Part shown: positions 17,141 through 25,348 of the stretch, in pieces
Numbering within the stretch: the first letter of the stretch is position 1
Layout: each line of letters begins with the position of its first letter
DNA from: Chthonomonas sp.
GTDB lineage: Bacteria > Armatimonadota > Fimbriimonadia > Fimbriimonadales > Fimbriimonadaceae
Direction of reading: 5' to 3'
Length of the DNA stretch: 64,000 nt
NCBI GenBank assembly: GCA_016788585.1
Contig: JAEURP010000003.1
Span: forward strand, 1 to 64,000
Position numbers and translations under genes: made by a program
Notes under the pieces: generated by a model
What the model was told of the DNA's origin: nothing
Database searches by the model: none
Seen by the model: the letters and a program-made list of their open reading frames with translations, nothing else

Positions 17141-17170
17141 TTTTTCAACGTTTTCCACAAGTTCTCCACG
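17141..17170 (+). promoter_or_regulatory. Cluster of DnaA-box-like sequences
   Basis: Three ten-base steps read TTTTTCAACG, TTTTCCACAA and GTTCTCCACG. The middle one differs from the TTATCCACA consensus by one base; the flanking ones by two or three. They lie in an AT-richer stretch between dnaA and the divergent thiamine diphosphokinase gene, and another TTTTCCACA is at 17604-17612. They may serve dnaA autoregulation or be part of an origin. Confidence 0.45.
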
Positions 17171-17191
17171 AAGCACTGTGGGTGGTGACCG

Positions 17192-17827
17192 TTGAGGGTT
17201 TTGGGCGTCTTGGGGGGTGAAGGCATTGGCGCTGAGACCATCCGTGCCTGGGCAAAGGCAAGCGACATGGTCATTGCCGTCGATTCCGGAATTCACTATC
17301 TTGAAGAGGCTCGCCTGGAACCAGACTTGATCGTCGGAGACTTGGATTCCGCTGTTTCTGTTCGAGATTATGATCCTGATATTGTATATTTAGATCAAGA
17401 TGAGGACCGGAGCGACCTGCAAAAGCTCCTGGCGCTGGCAAAGAGATACCAAGCCAATGAAGTTGTCCTGTCCTGCGTACATGGCCGCCGTTTAGACCAC
17501 TTTCTTGCAAGTTTTTCGGCGGCGATTGCAACAGATATGTCGATTCGATGGATCCTGCCCCACGAACATGCAGTCCTTATTCGACCAGGATTTGCGGGCG
17601 TGTTTTCCACAGGGGTTGCTAAAATAATCTCCTTACTTCCGCTCGATGGGGAGTGCCTTACTTCGACCGAGGGCCTTAAATGGGATTTGAATTCCGCTGT
17701 GCTTCAAGTTGGGCGGCATTGGAGCCTTTCTAACGAATCGGTCAGGGATGCGATTTCTCTGCAGGTCTATGGCGGGCACCTTGTATTGATGGTCGAACAT
17801 CCGCCCCAAGAGGTGCCTCCGTGGTAA
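17192..17827 (+). CDS. Thiamine diphosphokinase
   Basis: 211 residues, TTG start after a weak GGGTGGTGA site. It transfers pyrophosphate from ATP to thiamine, giving thiamine diphosphate in the cytosol. The N-terminal Rossmann-like part shows AVDSGIHYL, PDLIVGDLDS and the DQDEDRSDLQK motif that binds Mg-ATP, as in the family; the C-terminal beta part is less conserved. It overlaps the next gene by 7 bases. Confidence 0.85.
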   Translation: MRVLGVLGGEGIGAETIRAWAKASDMVIAVDSGIHYLEEARLEPDLIVGDLDSAVSVRDYDPDIVYLDQDEDRSDLQKLLALAKRYQANEVVLSCVHGRRLDHFLASFSAAIATDMSIRWILPHEHAVLIRPGFAGVFSTGVAKIISLLPLDGECLTSTEGLKWDLNSAVLQVGRHWSLSNESVRDAISLQVYGGHLVLMVEHPPQEVPPW

Positions 17828-19239
17828 CCCTGGGCGCAGCGGACGCGGCCATAATCGCCCTCTTCGTCGCATGCCTTTTGGGGCTTGGGTTTTCAGCCCG
17901 GCTTCGAGATTCATCGCTCATTCAGTACCTGATGGCCGGTAGAAACTTGACCGTTCCAATGTTTGTGACCACGCTTGTGTGCACGTGGTACGGAGGCATT
18001 CTCGGGATGGGTGAGTCGGTAAGCTACTACGGCTTTGGAACCTTGCTGATGCTCGGGGTCCCGTACTATGTTTTTGGCACGCTCTACGCTCTCTTCTTAG
18101 TAAAGAAGGTCCGCAGTGCCGAAGAGATCTCCATTCCCGAACGCCTTGCGCTCACCTATGGGAGGCCCGTAGGGCTGGTAGGCGCCGGCCTCCTGTTTCT
18201 ACTCGCAGTCCCGAGCGCCCACGTATTAATGTTGGGCACTCTTGTACAAGCGATCACGAATTGGCCATTGCTTCCTGCCACCATTTTTGCCGCGATTGGC
18301 GGCTCGCTGTTTCTCTACCGAGGTGGTCTGTTGGCAGATGTTCGCGCCAGTATGCTGGCTTTCGTGATGATGTACGCTGGATTCGCGGTCATTGTCGCGA
18401 TATGCCTGAAGGACCACAGCAGTACCCTACATGCATTTCAGGGCCAGCCACTTGGAACACCAACGGGCGGTCAGAGCTGGACGATGATCCTCAGTTTCTT
18501 CATTCTAGGTGCGTGGACCCTGGTCGATCCCGGCTTCCATCAGCGGGTCGCATCGGCGGCATCGCCTGAGACGGGGCGAACGGGGCTTTTGTGGTGCGTC
18601 GCTTTCTGGGTCATTTTTGACCTTCTCTCGATCACGGCAGGGCTTTGTGCTGTAGCCCTTCTCAAGCAGCCTCCAACTAATGCCCTCCTCATGTATCCGT
18701 CACTGGCAAACCTCGTTTTGCCACCCGGATTGAAGGCGATGTTCCTGTGCGGGATCCTCGGCACCGTGCTCTGCGCTATGGTCGGCTATGCGTTAATTAG
18801 TGGGGCCACTTTTGGGCGCGAGATTATCGCACAGCTAAAGCCCGGGCTGACCGAGGGACAAGTCAAGCTCGCAACGAGGGCTGGAATTGCCTTTGGCGTT
18901 CTCCTTGCGATCGGCATTGGTGCGGTTACTCAGAGCGTTGTGCAGATTTGGTACTCATGGGGTGGAATTGTAACGGGAGCATTACTTATTCCGGTGCTCA
19001 CCTCATACTTGGCACCCCGATTTGCAGCGCCGCGAACAGCCCTCTTAGCGATGTGTTTCTCGGCGGCCTCCTCCTTGGCTCTTTGGATCAATGGCATGAG
19101 AAACGGTAATCCTTACTTGGTCTATCATTGGCAGGGTCAAGATTTCAGCGTCGGCACATTGATTCCCGGGTTGATCGTCTCCCTCGCGGTGTTTGGCTTG
19201 GGTAGCCTAAGCGCAAATGAAGGCAACAATCACCGTTAA
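17821..19239 (+). CDS. Sodium:solute symporter family transporter
   Basis: 472 residues with about 12-13 hydrophobic helices. The N-terminus AIIALFVACLLGLGFSARLRDSSLIQYLMAGRN-like layout, then WYGGILGMGESV, matches the SSS family (PutP, PanF and relatives), which import a solute with sodium. Because it is coupled to the thiamine diphosphokinase gene (7-base overlap), a vitamin or precursor is conceivable but not shown. GTG start. Confidence 0.8.
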   Translation: MVTLGAADAAIIALFVACLLGLGFSARLRDSSLIQYLMAGRNLTVPMFVTTLVCTWYGGILGMGESVSYYGFGTLLMLGVPYYVFGTLYALFLVKKVRSAEEISIPERLALTYGRPVGLVGAGLLFLLAVPSAHVLMLGTLVQAITNWPLLPATIFAAIGGSLFLYRGGLLADVRASMLAFVMMYAGFAVIVAICLKDHSSTLHAFQGQPLGTPTGGQSWTMILSFFILGAWTLVDPGFHQRVASAASPETGRTGLLWCVAFWVIFDLLSITAGLCAVALLKQPPTNALLMYPSLANLVLPPGLKAMFLCGILGTVLCAMVGYALISGATFGREIIAQLKPGLTEGQVKLATRAGIAFGVLLAIGIGAVTQSVVQIWYSWGGIVTGALLIPVLTSYLAPRFAAPRTALLAMCFSAASSLALWINGMRNGNPYLVYHWQGQDFSVGTLIPGLIVSLAVFGLGSLSANEGNNHR

Positions 19240-19600
19240 GCGTAATGGCGAGGAAACGAGCGAAATCTTCGAACTAAATCCACCATCCGTGATCGGGAGG
19301 TTTGATCCTGCTGTCGGACCGATAGACGTCGACCTTGGGCCACTTCCCGAAGGGGCCTATGTCTCAAGAAAGCACGCCAAGATCACATTCGAAGATGGAG
19401 TTTGGACCTTGGTCGACATGGGAAGCTCAAACGGAACATTTGTTTTGCGCGACGATTTCGAAAAGGTTGAGGAGTCTGCGCTCGAAAACGAAACCGAGTT
19501 TGCCCTTGGCAACGCGCGATTTGTTTTTCGCATTAGCGAAGAAGCAGAACTCCCTAATGACGCCGTCGATGAGGAAGCGCCGGAGACCCAGGAGGCTTAG
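19217..19600 (+). CDS. FHA domain protein
   Basis: 127 residues. A single forkhead-associated domain spans about residues 20-107: VIGR, then YVSRKHAKI with the phosphothreonine-binding Ser-Arg-Lys-His, then MGSSNGTFV. Such domains bind phosphothreonine peptides and often serve Ser/Thr kinase signalling or secretion machines. No kinase is in the window. The start lies 23 bases inside the symporter gene. The acidic tail is probably disordered. Confidence 0.85.
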   Translation: MKATITVKRNGEETSEIFELNPPSVIGRFDPAVGPIDVDLGPLPEGAYVSRKHAKITFEDGVWTLVDMGSSNGTFVLRDDFEKVEESALENETEFALGNARFVFRISEEAELPNDAVDEEAPETQEA

Positions 19601-20088
19601 TCGAGACCTTCTCTCGAAAGCGCCTCCAAATCCACAGGCTCGCTTCCCATCGCCAGCGTCCCGTCAGCAACTCGGGGCCATTGACTTTCTGGTTTGTCCC
19701 AAGTGAGTTCAACTCCATTCTGATCAGGGTCTCTCAGGTAGAGGGCAATGCTGACTCCATGGTCAGCTGCTCCGTCGAGCGGCCAACCTGCCGCGATGAG
19801 ACGCCTTAACGCATCCCCCAACTCCGCCAAGGTCGGATACAGAATCGCAAGATGAAACAGCCCCGTCGAGCCAGGAGGAGGTGAGGCGCCGCCAAGACTC
19901 TGCCATGTGTTAATGGCGATGTGATGGTGGTAGCCGCCTGCGGACAAGAAGACTGCCCCGCGCACTGATTGAGTCGGCTGAAATCCGAGAATGCCTTGAT
20001 AAAAGGCGAGCGAGCGATCCAGATCGGCGACACGCAAGTGAACATGACCAATTCGGACTGAGGGATGGATCGGAGGCCGGGATTCCAT
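19597..20088 (-). CDS. VOC (glyoxalase/dioxygenase) family protein
   Basis: 163 residues. The start IGHVHLRVADLDRSLAFYQGILGF is the first beta-alpha-beta module of the vicinal oxygen chelate fold; HHHIAINTW and later FHLAI and RDPDQNGVELTW give the second half with the Glu ligand. Members include glyoxalase I, ring-cleavage dioxygenases and CatE-like enzymes; substrate unknown. Converges with the FHA gene, with 4 bases of overlap. Confidence 0.85.
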   Translation of the reverse strand: MESRPPIHPSVRIGHVHLRVADLDRSLAFYQGILGFQPTQSVRGAVFLSAGGYHHHIAINTWQSLGGASPPPGSTGLFHLAILYPTLAELGDALRRLIAAGWPLDGAADHGVSIALYLRDPDQNGVELTWDKPESQWPRVADGTLAMGSEPVDLEALSREGLD

Positions 20089-20137
20089 GTCCAGATTCTA
20101 AACTAACGGCAACTCATTTGGCGTCTACAAGCTAAAC

Positions 20138-20611
20138 ATGAAGCCAAAAACGCTGATCATCATTTTCTGCATCGTTGGCTTGCTTGGCGGCTTCTTTGCC
20201 AAGGTCTGGCTCGACACTCCTTCAGACCAGGAGTTGATTCGAGAAACGTTGAGAGAAGCCACCCGAAATGGCAAAGAGGGCAAGCCGGGGGGCGTGCATG
20301 ACTACCTGAGCGGCAGCTTCAAGGTAGGCGACTACGAGCCCTCTGGCGCCGACATTAGCGAGTTCATCAAGAGCCAAAGACCTGAAGTCACAGTCCTGGA
20401 ACCAAACCCGGTGATTCGCGGCGAGGTCGCCGAGATTGTCTCTCCGGTGGAGATCAAGTTTGGAGTTGGCAATATTGGAGCTTCAAACCGGGTCGAGGGA
20501 GTGCGGATCGTGCTCCACAAGGAGTCCGCCCTCAAGTACGGAGTTTTTCCGACACCAAGGTGGAAGATTGTCGAAGTAACGGCCCCCACGGGAAACCCGT
20601 TTGGGCAGTAA
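20138..20611 (+). CDS. Membrane-anchored protein of unknown function
   Basis: 157 residues. One N-terminal transmembrane helix (about residues 5-24, IIIFCIVGLLGGFFAKVW) is followed by a soluble extracytoplasmic domain of alpha plus beta type with the block LIRETLREATRNGKEGKPGGVHDYLSG split over a helix and loop. Such small anchored domains often have an NTF2-like or SnoaL-like fold, but I cannot confirm this. A very small lipoprotein gene follows 4 bases later. Confidence 0.6.
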   Translation: MKPKTLIIIFCIVGLLGGFFAKVWLDTPSDQELIRETLREATRNGKEGKPGGVHDYLSGSFKVGDYEPSGADISEFIKSQRPEVTVLEPNPVIRGEVAEIVSPVEIKFGVGNIGASNRVEGVRIVLHKESALKYGVFPTPRWKIVEVTAPTGNPFGQ

Positions 20612-20615
20612 TCTT

Positions 20616-20762
20616 ATGCCCATGAAGTCAATCATCTTAATCTCGATTGCCGCTTTGATCATCGCTGGTTGCTCATCGCCGAAAGATGCCGGCACCAAGG
20701 AACCCCCAAAGCCCGAATCAGCCGAAATGTCGGATTCAACCCTTAAGAAGGGCACTGAGTAA
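20616..20762 (+). CDS. Small lipoprotein
   Basis: 48 residues from the ATG at 20616, or 46 from the second ATG at 20622. A signal peptide ends in the lipobox LIIAGC, followed by SSPKDAG and a Pro/Glu/Lys-rich tail with no fold. Tiny lipoproteins of this kind are common and of unknown use. Co-transcription with the anchored protein upstream is likely. Confidence 0.55.
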   Translation: MPMKSIILISIAALIIAGCSSPKDAGTKEPPKPESAEMSDSTLKKGTE

Positions 20763-20767
20763 TAGCC

Positions 20768-21991
20768 TCATGGTCGAATTCTCTTTGGGCGGTCGCCGTC
20801 GACGAATTCGCCGTAGGGGCGGCAAAGCGGGTCACCAATCACCATGTCTTTCCACTTGATCAGAGGCGTGGAAGCATAGAAGGACTCGGCGAGGTTATAA
20901 CCCTGCGTGTATCGCAAGAGCAATGTATCGACCCGACAGAGTGCAACCGTCCAAGGCTCACTCACATACCCCTTGACTCCGGTTACACCATCTTCGATGA
21001 GTCTCCCAATGAGACTCTGGCCCTGATCGGTTGGAATGAATGTACGGGCGCTGGTCGAAACAAAAGTTTCGGCAATCGAACCGGCTAGAAATGGCTGATT
21101 CTCATAAACCGACGCATCAAACGATGCGTCATTTGAACCCCAGGTCACATATCCCATCAGTGGCTCCTTCGCAGCCAAGAACTCGTCGCGATAGTTAAGG
21201 TTCTCGTCCTGCTCTTGAACCCGATTCGAGTCCTCGATTTGGGTCTTGAATCCGTCGCGAAGCAACCGGCGCTTTGCTGTTTCCATCTTTAGGCTATGCC
21301 ACCCGGAGCTCTCGTTCTCCGAGGGCTTATCGAACCGGTTCGGCGCCAGGTCAAAGAGAAAGAGCCCCTTTCGAGGCTTCGCTTTGATCGACCTCTCCAC
21401 CAAACGCTTGGCATCTTCGAGCGTGAATCCATCAAGGCGAGTCACGAGATAAATTCCAAATCGGCCAGAGGCAAATGGCTCCTCTGATTCAAAGTAGGGA
21501 TTCGCATGTCGCATTGCTGCCTCATACTGGGGCGGCAAGTTCGCTGGCTGCAATTCAAATGACTTGTTGATTCCTACCAGTAGGCTATCTACAGAATAGC
21601 CCCAAGAGTTTTCGACACGAAAAGGAACACCCTTGGTTAGAACGATGTAGTCAATGCGATTCTTGCTCTCTCGAAGGGCCTTGCGAATGGGCCTTTCGAT
21701 GTCCTTATCATAGATGCTCCGGACCACTTCTTCAATGGTAGGAGTCTGGATTTGTACAATGTTCTCGGTTGGAATCCTACGTTTTCTTGCGTAGTATTCA
21801 GTGAGCTTGATGCTATCGCTACTGTTGATATTGCACACGACCATGACGCGGCTCGACTCAACGGTTGGTTCCTGCTCTGGAATCTCCAGCTTAATCGGCT
21901 CCACTTCGTCGTAGAGCTGCACCGCCGGCGCTGTCCCCTTTTGGCAACCACCAGCAATACCTAGTGCAACTAACGCGAAAATCCGCTTCAT
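20768..21991 (-). CDS. TIGR03790-like lipoprotein
   Basis: 407 residues, with a signal peptide and lipobox (GIAGGC). The block RVMVVCNINSSDSIKLTEYYARKR, then IPTENI and DYIVLTKGVPFRV, fits the TIGR03790 family of secreted proteins found in several environmental phyla and in PEP-CTERM-bearing bacteria. The family has no established function; its core may be peptidase-like or binding. It ends close to the small lipoprotein gene on the other strand. Confidence 0.7.
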   Translation of the reverse strand: MKRIFALVALGIAGGCQKGTAPAVQLYDEVEPIKLEIPEQEPTVESSRVMVVCNINSSDSIKLTEYYARKRRIPTENIVQIQTPTIEEVVRSIYDKDIERPIRKALRESKNRIDYIVLTKGVPFRVENSWGYSVDSLLVGINKSFELQPANLPPQYEAAMRHANPYFESEEPFASGRFGIYLVTRLDGFTLEDAKRLVERSIKAKPRKGLFLFDLAPNRFDKPSENESSGWHSLKMETAKRRLLRDGFKTQIEDSNRVQEQDENLNYRDEFLAAKEPLMGYVTWGSNDASFDASVYENQPFLAGSIAETFVSTSARTFIPTDQGQSLIGRLIEDGVTGVKGYVSEPWTVALCRVDTLLLRYTQGYNLAESFYASTPLIKWKDMVIGDPLCRPYGEFVDGDRPKRIRP

Positions 21992-22010
21992 CTCTATGAT
22001 TATCGGCTAT

Positions 22011-22997
22011 TTACGTTTCAAGCTTATCGCGAAACCACTGATCGATGCGGTGGTGCATGATTGCCGCCTTCGCGACGGGCGAGGCATCCGCAGGCCAAAT
22101 CTGCCGGTAGTTGAGAACTCGGCGGTCAGGTTGCCACCGAAGTTTGTAAGCCTCTTCACCACGAAGAAAGTCGAACCACTCAAGGCCCTCATCTATGCTC
22201 CGTTTCATGAATTCGGCAATCATCACCGTGCCTGGACTAAGTGAAGAACGAGATGGACTAAATCCCGTTTGGTAGAAGAACGCTCGGTTACCAGAGATGA
22301 GGCCGTAAATCGCGCCGATGGGTTGTCCCTGGTGCTGTAATACGCCTGCTCTCAGAATCCGACCGCCTCGACGAGCGAATGCCTCGTGAAAGCGACGCCT
22401 GCCCGCGAACGCGAACGCCCCCGGGAGTCTCTTGCTCATCCAGCGCTGCCGATGGAGTTCGAAAAAAATGGGAAGGAACGTCTCGTCATCGATCCACTCA
22501 AACGTAAGTTCGGCCCTGCGCTCGGCCCGTTGAATGTCCTTGAAAAGGCTCGGCCGAAGGCCAGAGAGAAGCTCTTCATATGACCCAGGAAGATGCTTCT
22601 GCAGGCAAGTTGCTTGATTGAACCGTTGGGCGCCTGGCCATACCGGCATCTCTCCGTTGAGTTGGTGCCAATCGACAAGTGTGGGACGCAACTCGCCGAT
22701 AAAGTCTGCAATAGCCTCTATCTCGATCTTTGCCCTCGAAAGAGGCTCGAGGTAATCCGATACGCCCGACCCCGCGATGTACCAAGTTCGAAGCGTACTG
22801 GCGAAGGGCCAGACCATGACGAGATCTTGCCCCTCGTATCCGGCAAGGATTCTGGGCCAGAAGAGCCGGCCCGAGGTTTCGTACCAAGCGGTGACCCATT
22901 CCGGTGAATGAAATGGATGAGCGCTTGGATAATCCCGGTGCAGCGCCCGCCACTCAGGTACAAACCGATCGATATTAGGGACCCACTCGAGTCTCAT
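22011..22997 (-). CDS. GNAT (CelD/BioF2-like) acyltransferase
   Basis: 328 residues. HPFHSPEWVTAWYETSG near the N-terminus and a second GNAT half with GGRILRAGVLQHQGQPIGAIYGL, then FYQTGFSP and GTVMIAEFMKRSIDEGLEWFDFLRGEEAYK, are typical of the PF13480 group, which includes proteins of polysaccharide and peptide modification. Donor and acceptor are unknown. It overlaps acpS by 4 bases and ends the long minus-strand unit. Confidence 0.8.
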   Translation of the reverse strand: MRLEWVPNIDRFVPEWRALHRDYPSAHPFHSPEWVTAWYETSGRLFWPRILAGYEGQDLVMVWPFASTLRTWYIAGSGVSDYLEPLSRAKIEIEAIADFIGELRPTLVDWHQLNGEMPVWPGAQRFNQATCLQKHLPGSYEELLSGLRPSLFKDIQRAERRAELTFEWIDDETFLPIFFELHRQRWMSKRLPGAFAFAGRRRFHEAFARRGGRILRAGVLQHQGQPIGAIYGLISGNRAFFYQTGFSPSRSSLSPGTVMIAEFMKRSIDEGLEWFDFLRGEEAYKLRWQPDRRVLNYRQIWPADASPVAKAAIMHHRIDQWFRDKLET

Positions 22998-23335
22998 TCA
23001 AGCGATTCAACAACGGCGACGGCGACCGCGTTCTCACGTTCATGGCTCAGCGTGATGTGAATCTTAACCGGCCCAAAGTCACTGATATCTCGATGCCAAA
23101 TGATCATTGGCGCCCGAATGGTGTCGTTAACAATACTTAGATCCTGCCACTTGATCCCGCCGCCAAGTGCTTTGTAAATGGCTTCCTTGCAGGCCCAACG
23201 GCTCGCCACCCGCATCGGAACGAGGTCAAGGTCGAGCTCGTCGGGAGTCAGAATTCGCTCGAGGAAACCGTTTCTCCTCATCGCAACTTCGATTCGGGCA
23301 ACGCTCACAATATCTACGCCAATGCCCCGGATCAC
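22994..23335 (-). CDS. acpS: Holo-[acyl-carrier-protein] synthase
   Basis: 113 residues, usual size. It moves 4'-phosphopantetheine from CoA to acyl carrier protein. IRGIGVDIVSVARI holds the Mg-binding Asp (D8), and RWACKEAIYKALG carries the second ligand Glu (E51); SLSHERENAVAVAV is the usual C-terminal motif. It lies 9 bases after the DinG-type helicase gene. Confidence 0.95.
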   Translation of the reverse strand: MIRGIGVDIVSVARIEVAMRRNGFLERILTPDELDLDLVPMRVASRWACKEAIYKALGGGIKWQDLSIVNDTIRAPMIIWHRDISDFGPVKIHITLSHERENAVAVAVVESLE

Positions 23336-23344
23336 GCCTTGAGT

Positions 23345-25348
23345 TTACACGCCAGTCCAAGCCACAGCTTCGAGGATGTCATCGAATTGGCGCATATCGG
23401 GCGGTAGATTGGCCAGTATTTCCTCTCCATACCGTTTCGTCCTTAGCCTAGGATCGAGGAGGGCGATAATCCCTTTGTCTCCATCTCTTCGGATTAAGCG
23501 GCCAGACCCCTGTCGCACCATCATCTTGGCCATCGCCAAGGTATGGGCTTGAAATGGATCGAAGCCCTGACCGATCAAGTGTGCCATCCGAACCACAGCG
23601 GGCGGTTCCACGGGCACCTCAAACGGGACACGAACAATGATAACGCAACTCAGGGTTTCGCCCGGGGCATCAAATCCAGTCCAGTAGCTTCGCAAAGCAA
23701 GTAGCGAAGATTCGGGTTCCCGCCGAAATCGATCGCCAACTGCGCCAGCTCCTGACTTTCCTTGAATGTACACCGGGAGGTCTTCGCGAACGCGCAATCG
23801 TTCATAAACCGCTTCCATTTCTCGCCGGGAATGGAATAGGGCCAGCGTCCGCCCATTCATGGCCTCAATAATCTGACTAACCTCGCGGGCTACAGCCTGA
23901 AAGTAGTCTTCTTCCATCCCCTGCTTTCTGCTGAGCGAGGGATCTGGAATCGCATTTGCCGGCGGCAGATAGAGGGCCGCGTCCTTAGCGTAATCAAATG
24001 GTGAGGGCAAGATTTCTTCATAGTCAGGATCGCAGCCAACGGTGCGCCGGAAGAACTCGAATCGTCCATCGAGGGCTAGAGTCGCGCTGAGGCAGGCGGT
24101 GGGCAAGCGATCCCAAAGCAGCTCGCGAAGTGGTTCGGCAATGCCAACTGTATCAACTCGCAGCATTGGATCATTACCTGTGCGTCCCTGATAACTCACC
24201 GACACACCGTTCGGCGAGAGCATTGCGTCAGCGTGAAGGCCAGCATCCTCGATCACTTGCAAGTAGTTCCTAGCCGTATCTTGGGTGAGCTTTGGTGCCT
24301 CCCAACTCTCCAGTAATTGACGCGTTCGAGCGGAGTAGAGTCGGCTAGCATCCACCACGAGGTCAGTGACCTTTTCGACTCCAATGCTCGGAGTCTCCAT
24401 TTGCTTGACATTCGGATGCTCACTCACTTCGCTTGGCGACACTGCAAGAATCCCAGCTCGATTATTGACCAGACCATAAGCCATGAGCTCTTTCTTCGCC
24501 GAGTCCATATCTCGGCGATAGTCCTCGCAAACCTGCCGCCAAGTGGTTTCGTTCGGGCTCGCCACCGACAGCAGTTCTCGTTCGAGACGAGTGCTTAGCG
24601 ATTGAAGCGACGTGATTTTGTTCGGACTGAGCTCGAACTCGAGCGCATTCTGTGCTGATGAGTAGAGATCATGGGCCTCATCAATGATCGCGTAATCAAG
24701 CTTGCCAAGGAACCCATCACCATCGCCGCCAAGTCCGTTCAGGGCATCTTGAAGCAGCACATTATGATTGGTGATGACGACATGTGCCTTTTCTGCACGT
24801 CGTCGCGCCTCGTAGAAATAGCAATCCTGATAAAGCGGGCAACCGCGGCCGGCGCACGCTGCGGGGACAGATACCGATGACCAAAGTCGCGCGCTGCCCA
24901 TGGCAATCTTACGAAACTCGTTTTCCGTGCCATTCTCGGCAACCGAGCGAAACGCCCTGCCGCCGTCATCCATGATTTCATCCATCGCCATGAGGCAAAC
25001 ATAGCGCTGGCGTCCAATGATGAACGCCGTTTTGAGCCGCGACGCTTCCTCTTCAGAGAAGTCAAACAGACTCAATGCAAGGGGCAAATCCTTCTGCCAA
25101 TATTGCTCTGCCAATACATTGGTATAGGTGCTGATGACCGTACGCTTGCCGTCGACGCCATGAGCGATTGCCGGTATGAGGGCAGCGAGGCTCTTACCGA
25201 GGCCCGTTGGAGCCTCGACTAACGCGCTCTTCCCATCCGCCATCATGTCGCCCAGGATGTGGGCAAGTTGGATCTGGTTTTCTCGCAACACGAAGCCCTC
25301 GCGCTCGGCGAGCCGCGCGAAGGCTCTTTCGATGCGATCTCTAGGCAT
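23345..25348 (-). CDS. DinG/Rad3-type ATP-dependent helicase
   Basis: 667 residues. Walker A EAPTGLGKS (about 44-52), a four-Cys iron-sulphur region (C-L-M around residue 117, then CAGRGCPLYQDC), the DEAH box IIDEAH and a C-terminal GSGRLIRRDGDKG motif place it with the superfamily 2 iron-sulphur helicases DinG/YoaA. These unwind 5'-3' at damaged forks, R-loops or G-quadruplexes. It lacks an N-terminal exonuclease domain. The ATG shares its last base with the stop of the amidohydrolase gene upstream. Confidence 0.9.
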   Translation of the reverse strand: MPRDRIERAFARLAEREGFVLRENQIQLAHILGDMMADGKSALVEAPTGLGKSLAALIPAIAHGVDGKRTVISTYTNVLAEQYWQKDLPLALSLFDFSEEEASRLKTAFIIGRQRYVCLMAMDEIMDDGGRAFRSVAENGTENEFRKIAMGSARLWSSVSVPAACAGRGCPLYQDCYFYEARRRAEKAHVVITNHNVLLQDALNGLGGDGDGFLGKLDYAIIDEAHDLYSSAQNALEFELSPNKITSLQSLSTRLERELLSVASPNETTWRQVCEDYRRDMDSAKKELMAYGLVNNRAGILAVSPSEVSEHPNVKQMETPSIGVEKVTDLVVDASRLYSARTRQLLESWEAPKLTQDTARNYLQVIEDAGLHADAMLSPNGVSVSYQGRTGNDPMLRVDTVGIAEPLRELLWDRLPTACLSATLALDGRFEFFRRTVGCDPDYEEILPSPFDYAKDAALYLPPANAIPDPSLSRKQGMEEDYFQAVAREVSQIIEAMNGRTLALFHSRREMEAVYERLRVREDLPVYIQGKSGAGAVGDRFRREPESSLLALRSYWTGFDAPGETLSCVIIVRVPFEVPVEPPAVVRMAHLIGQGFDPFQAHTLAMAKMMVRQGSGRLIRRDGDKGIIALLDPRLRTKRYGEEILANLPPDMRQFDDILEAVAWTGV

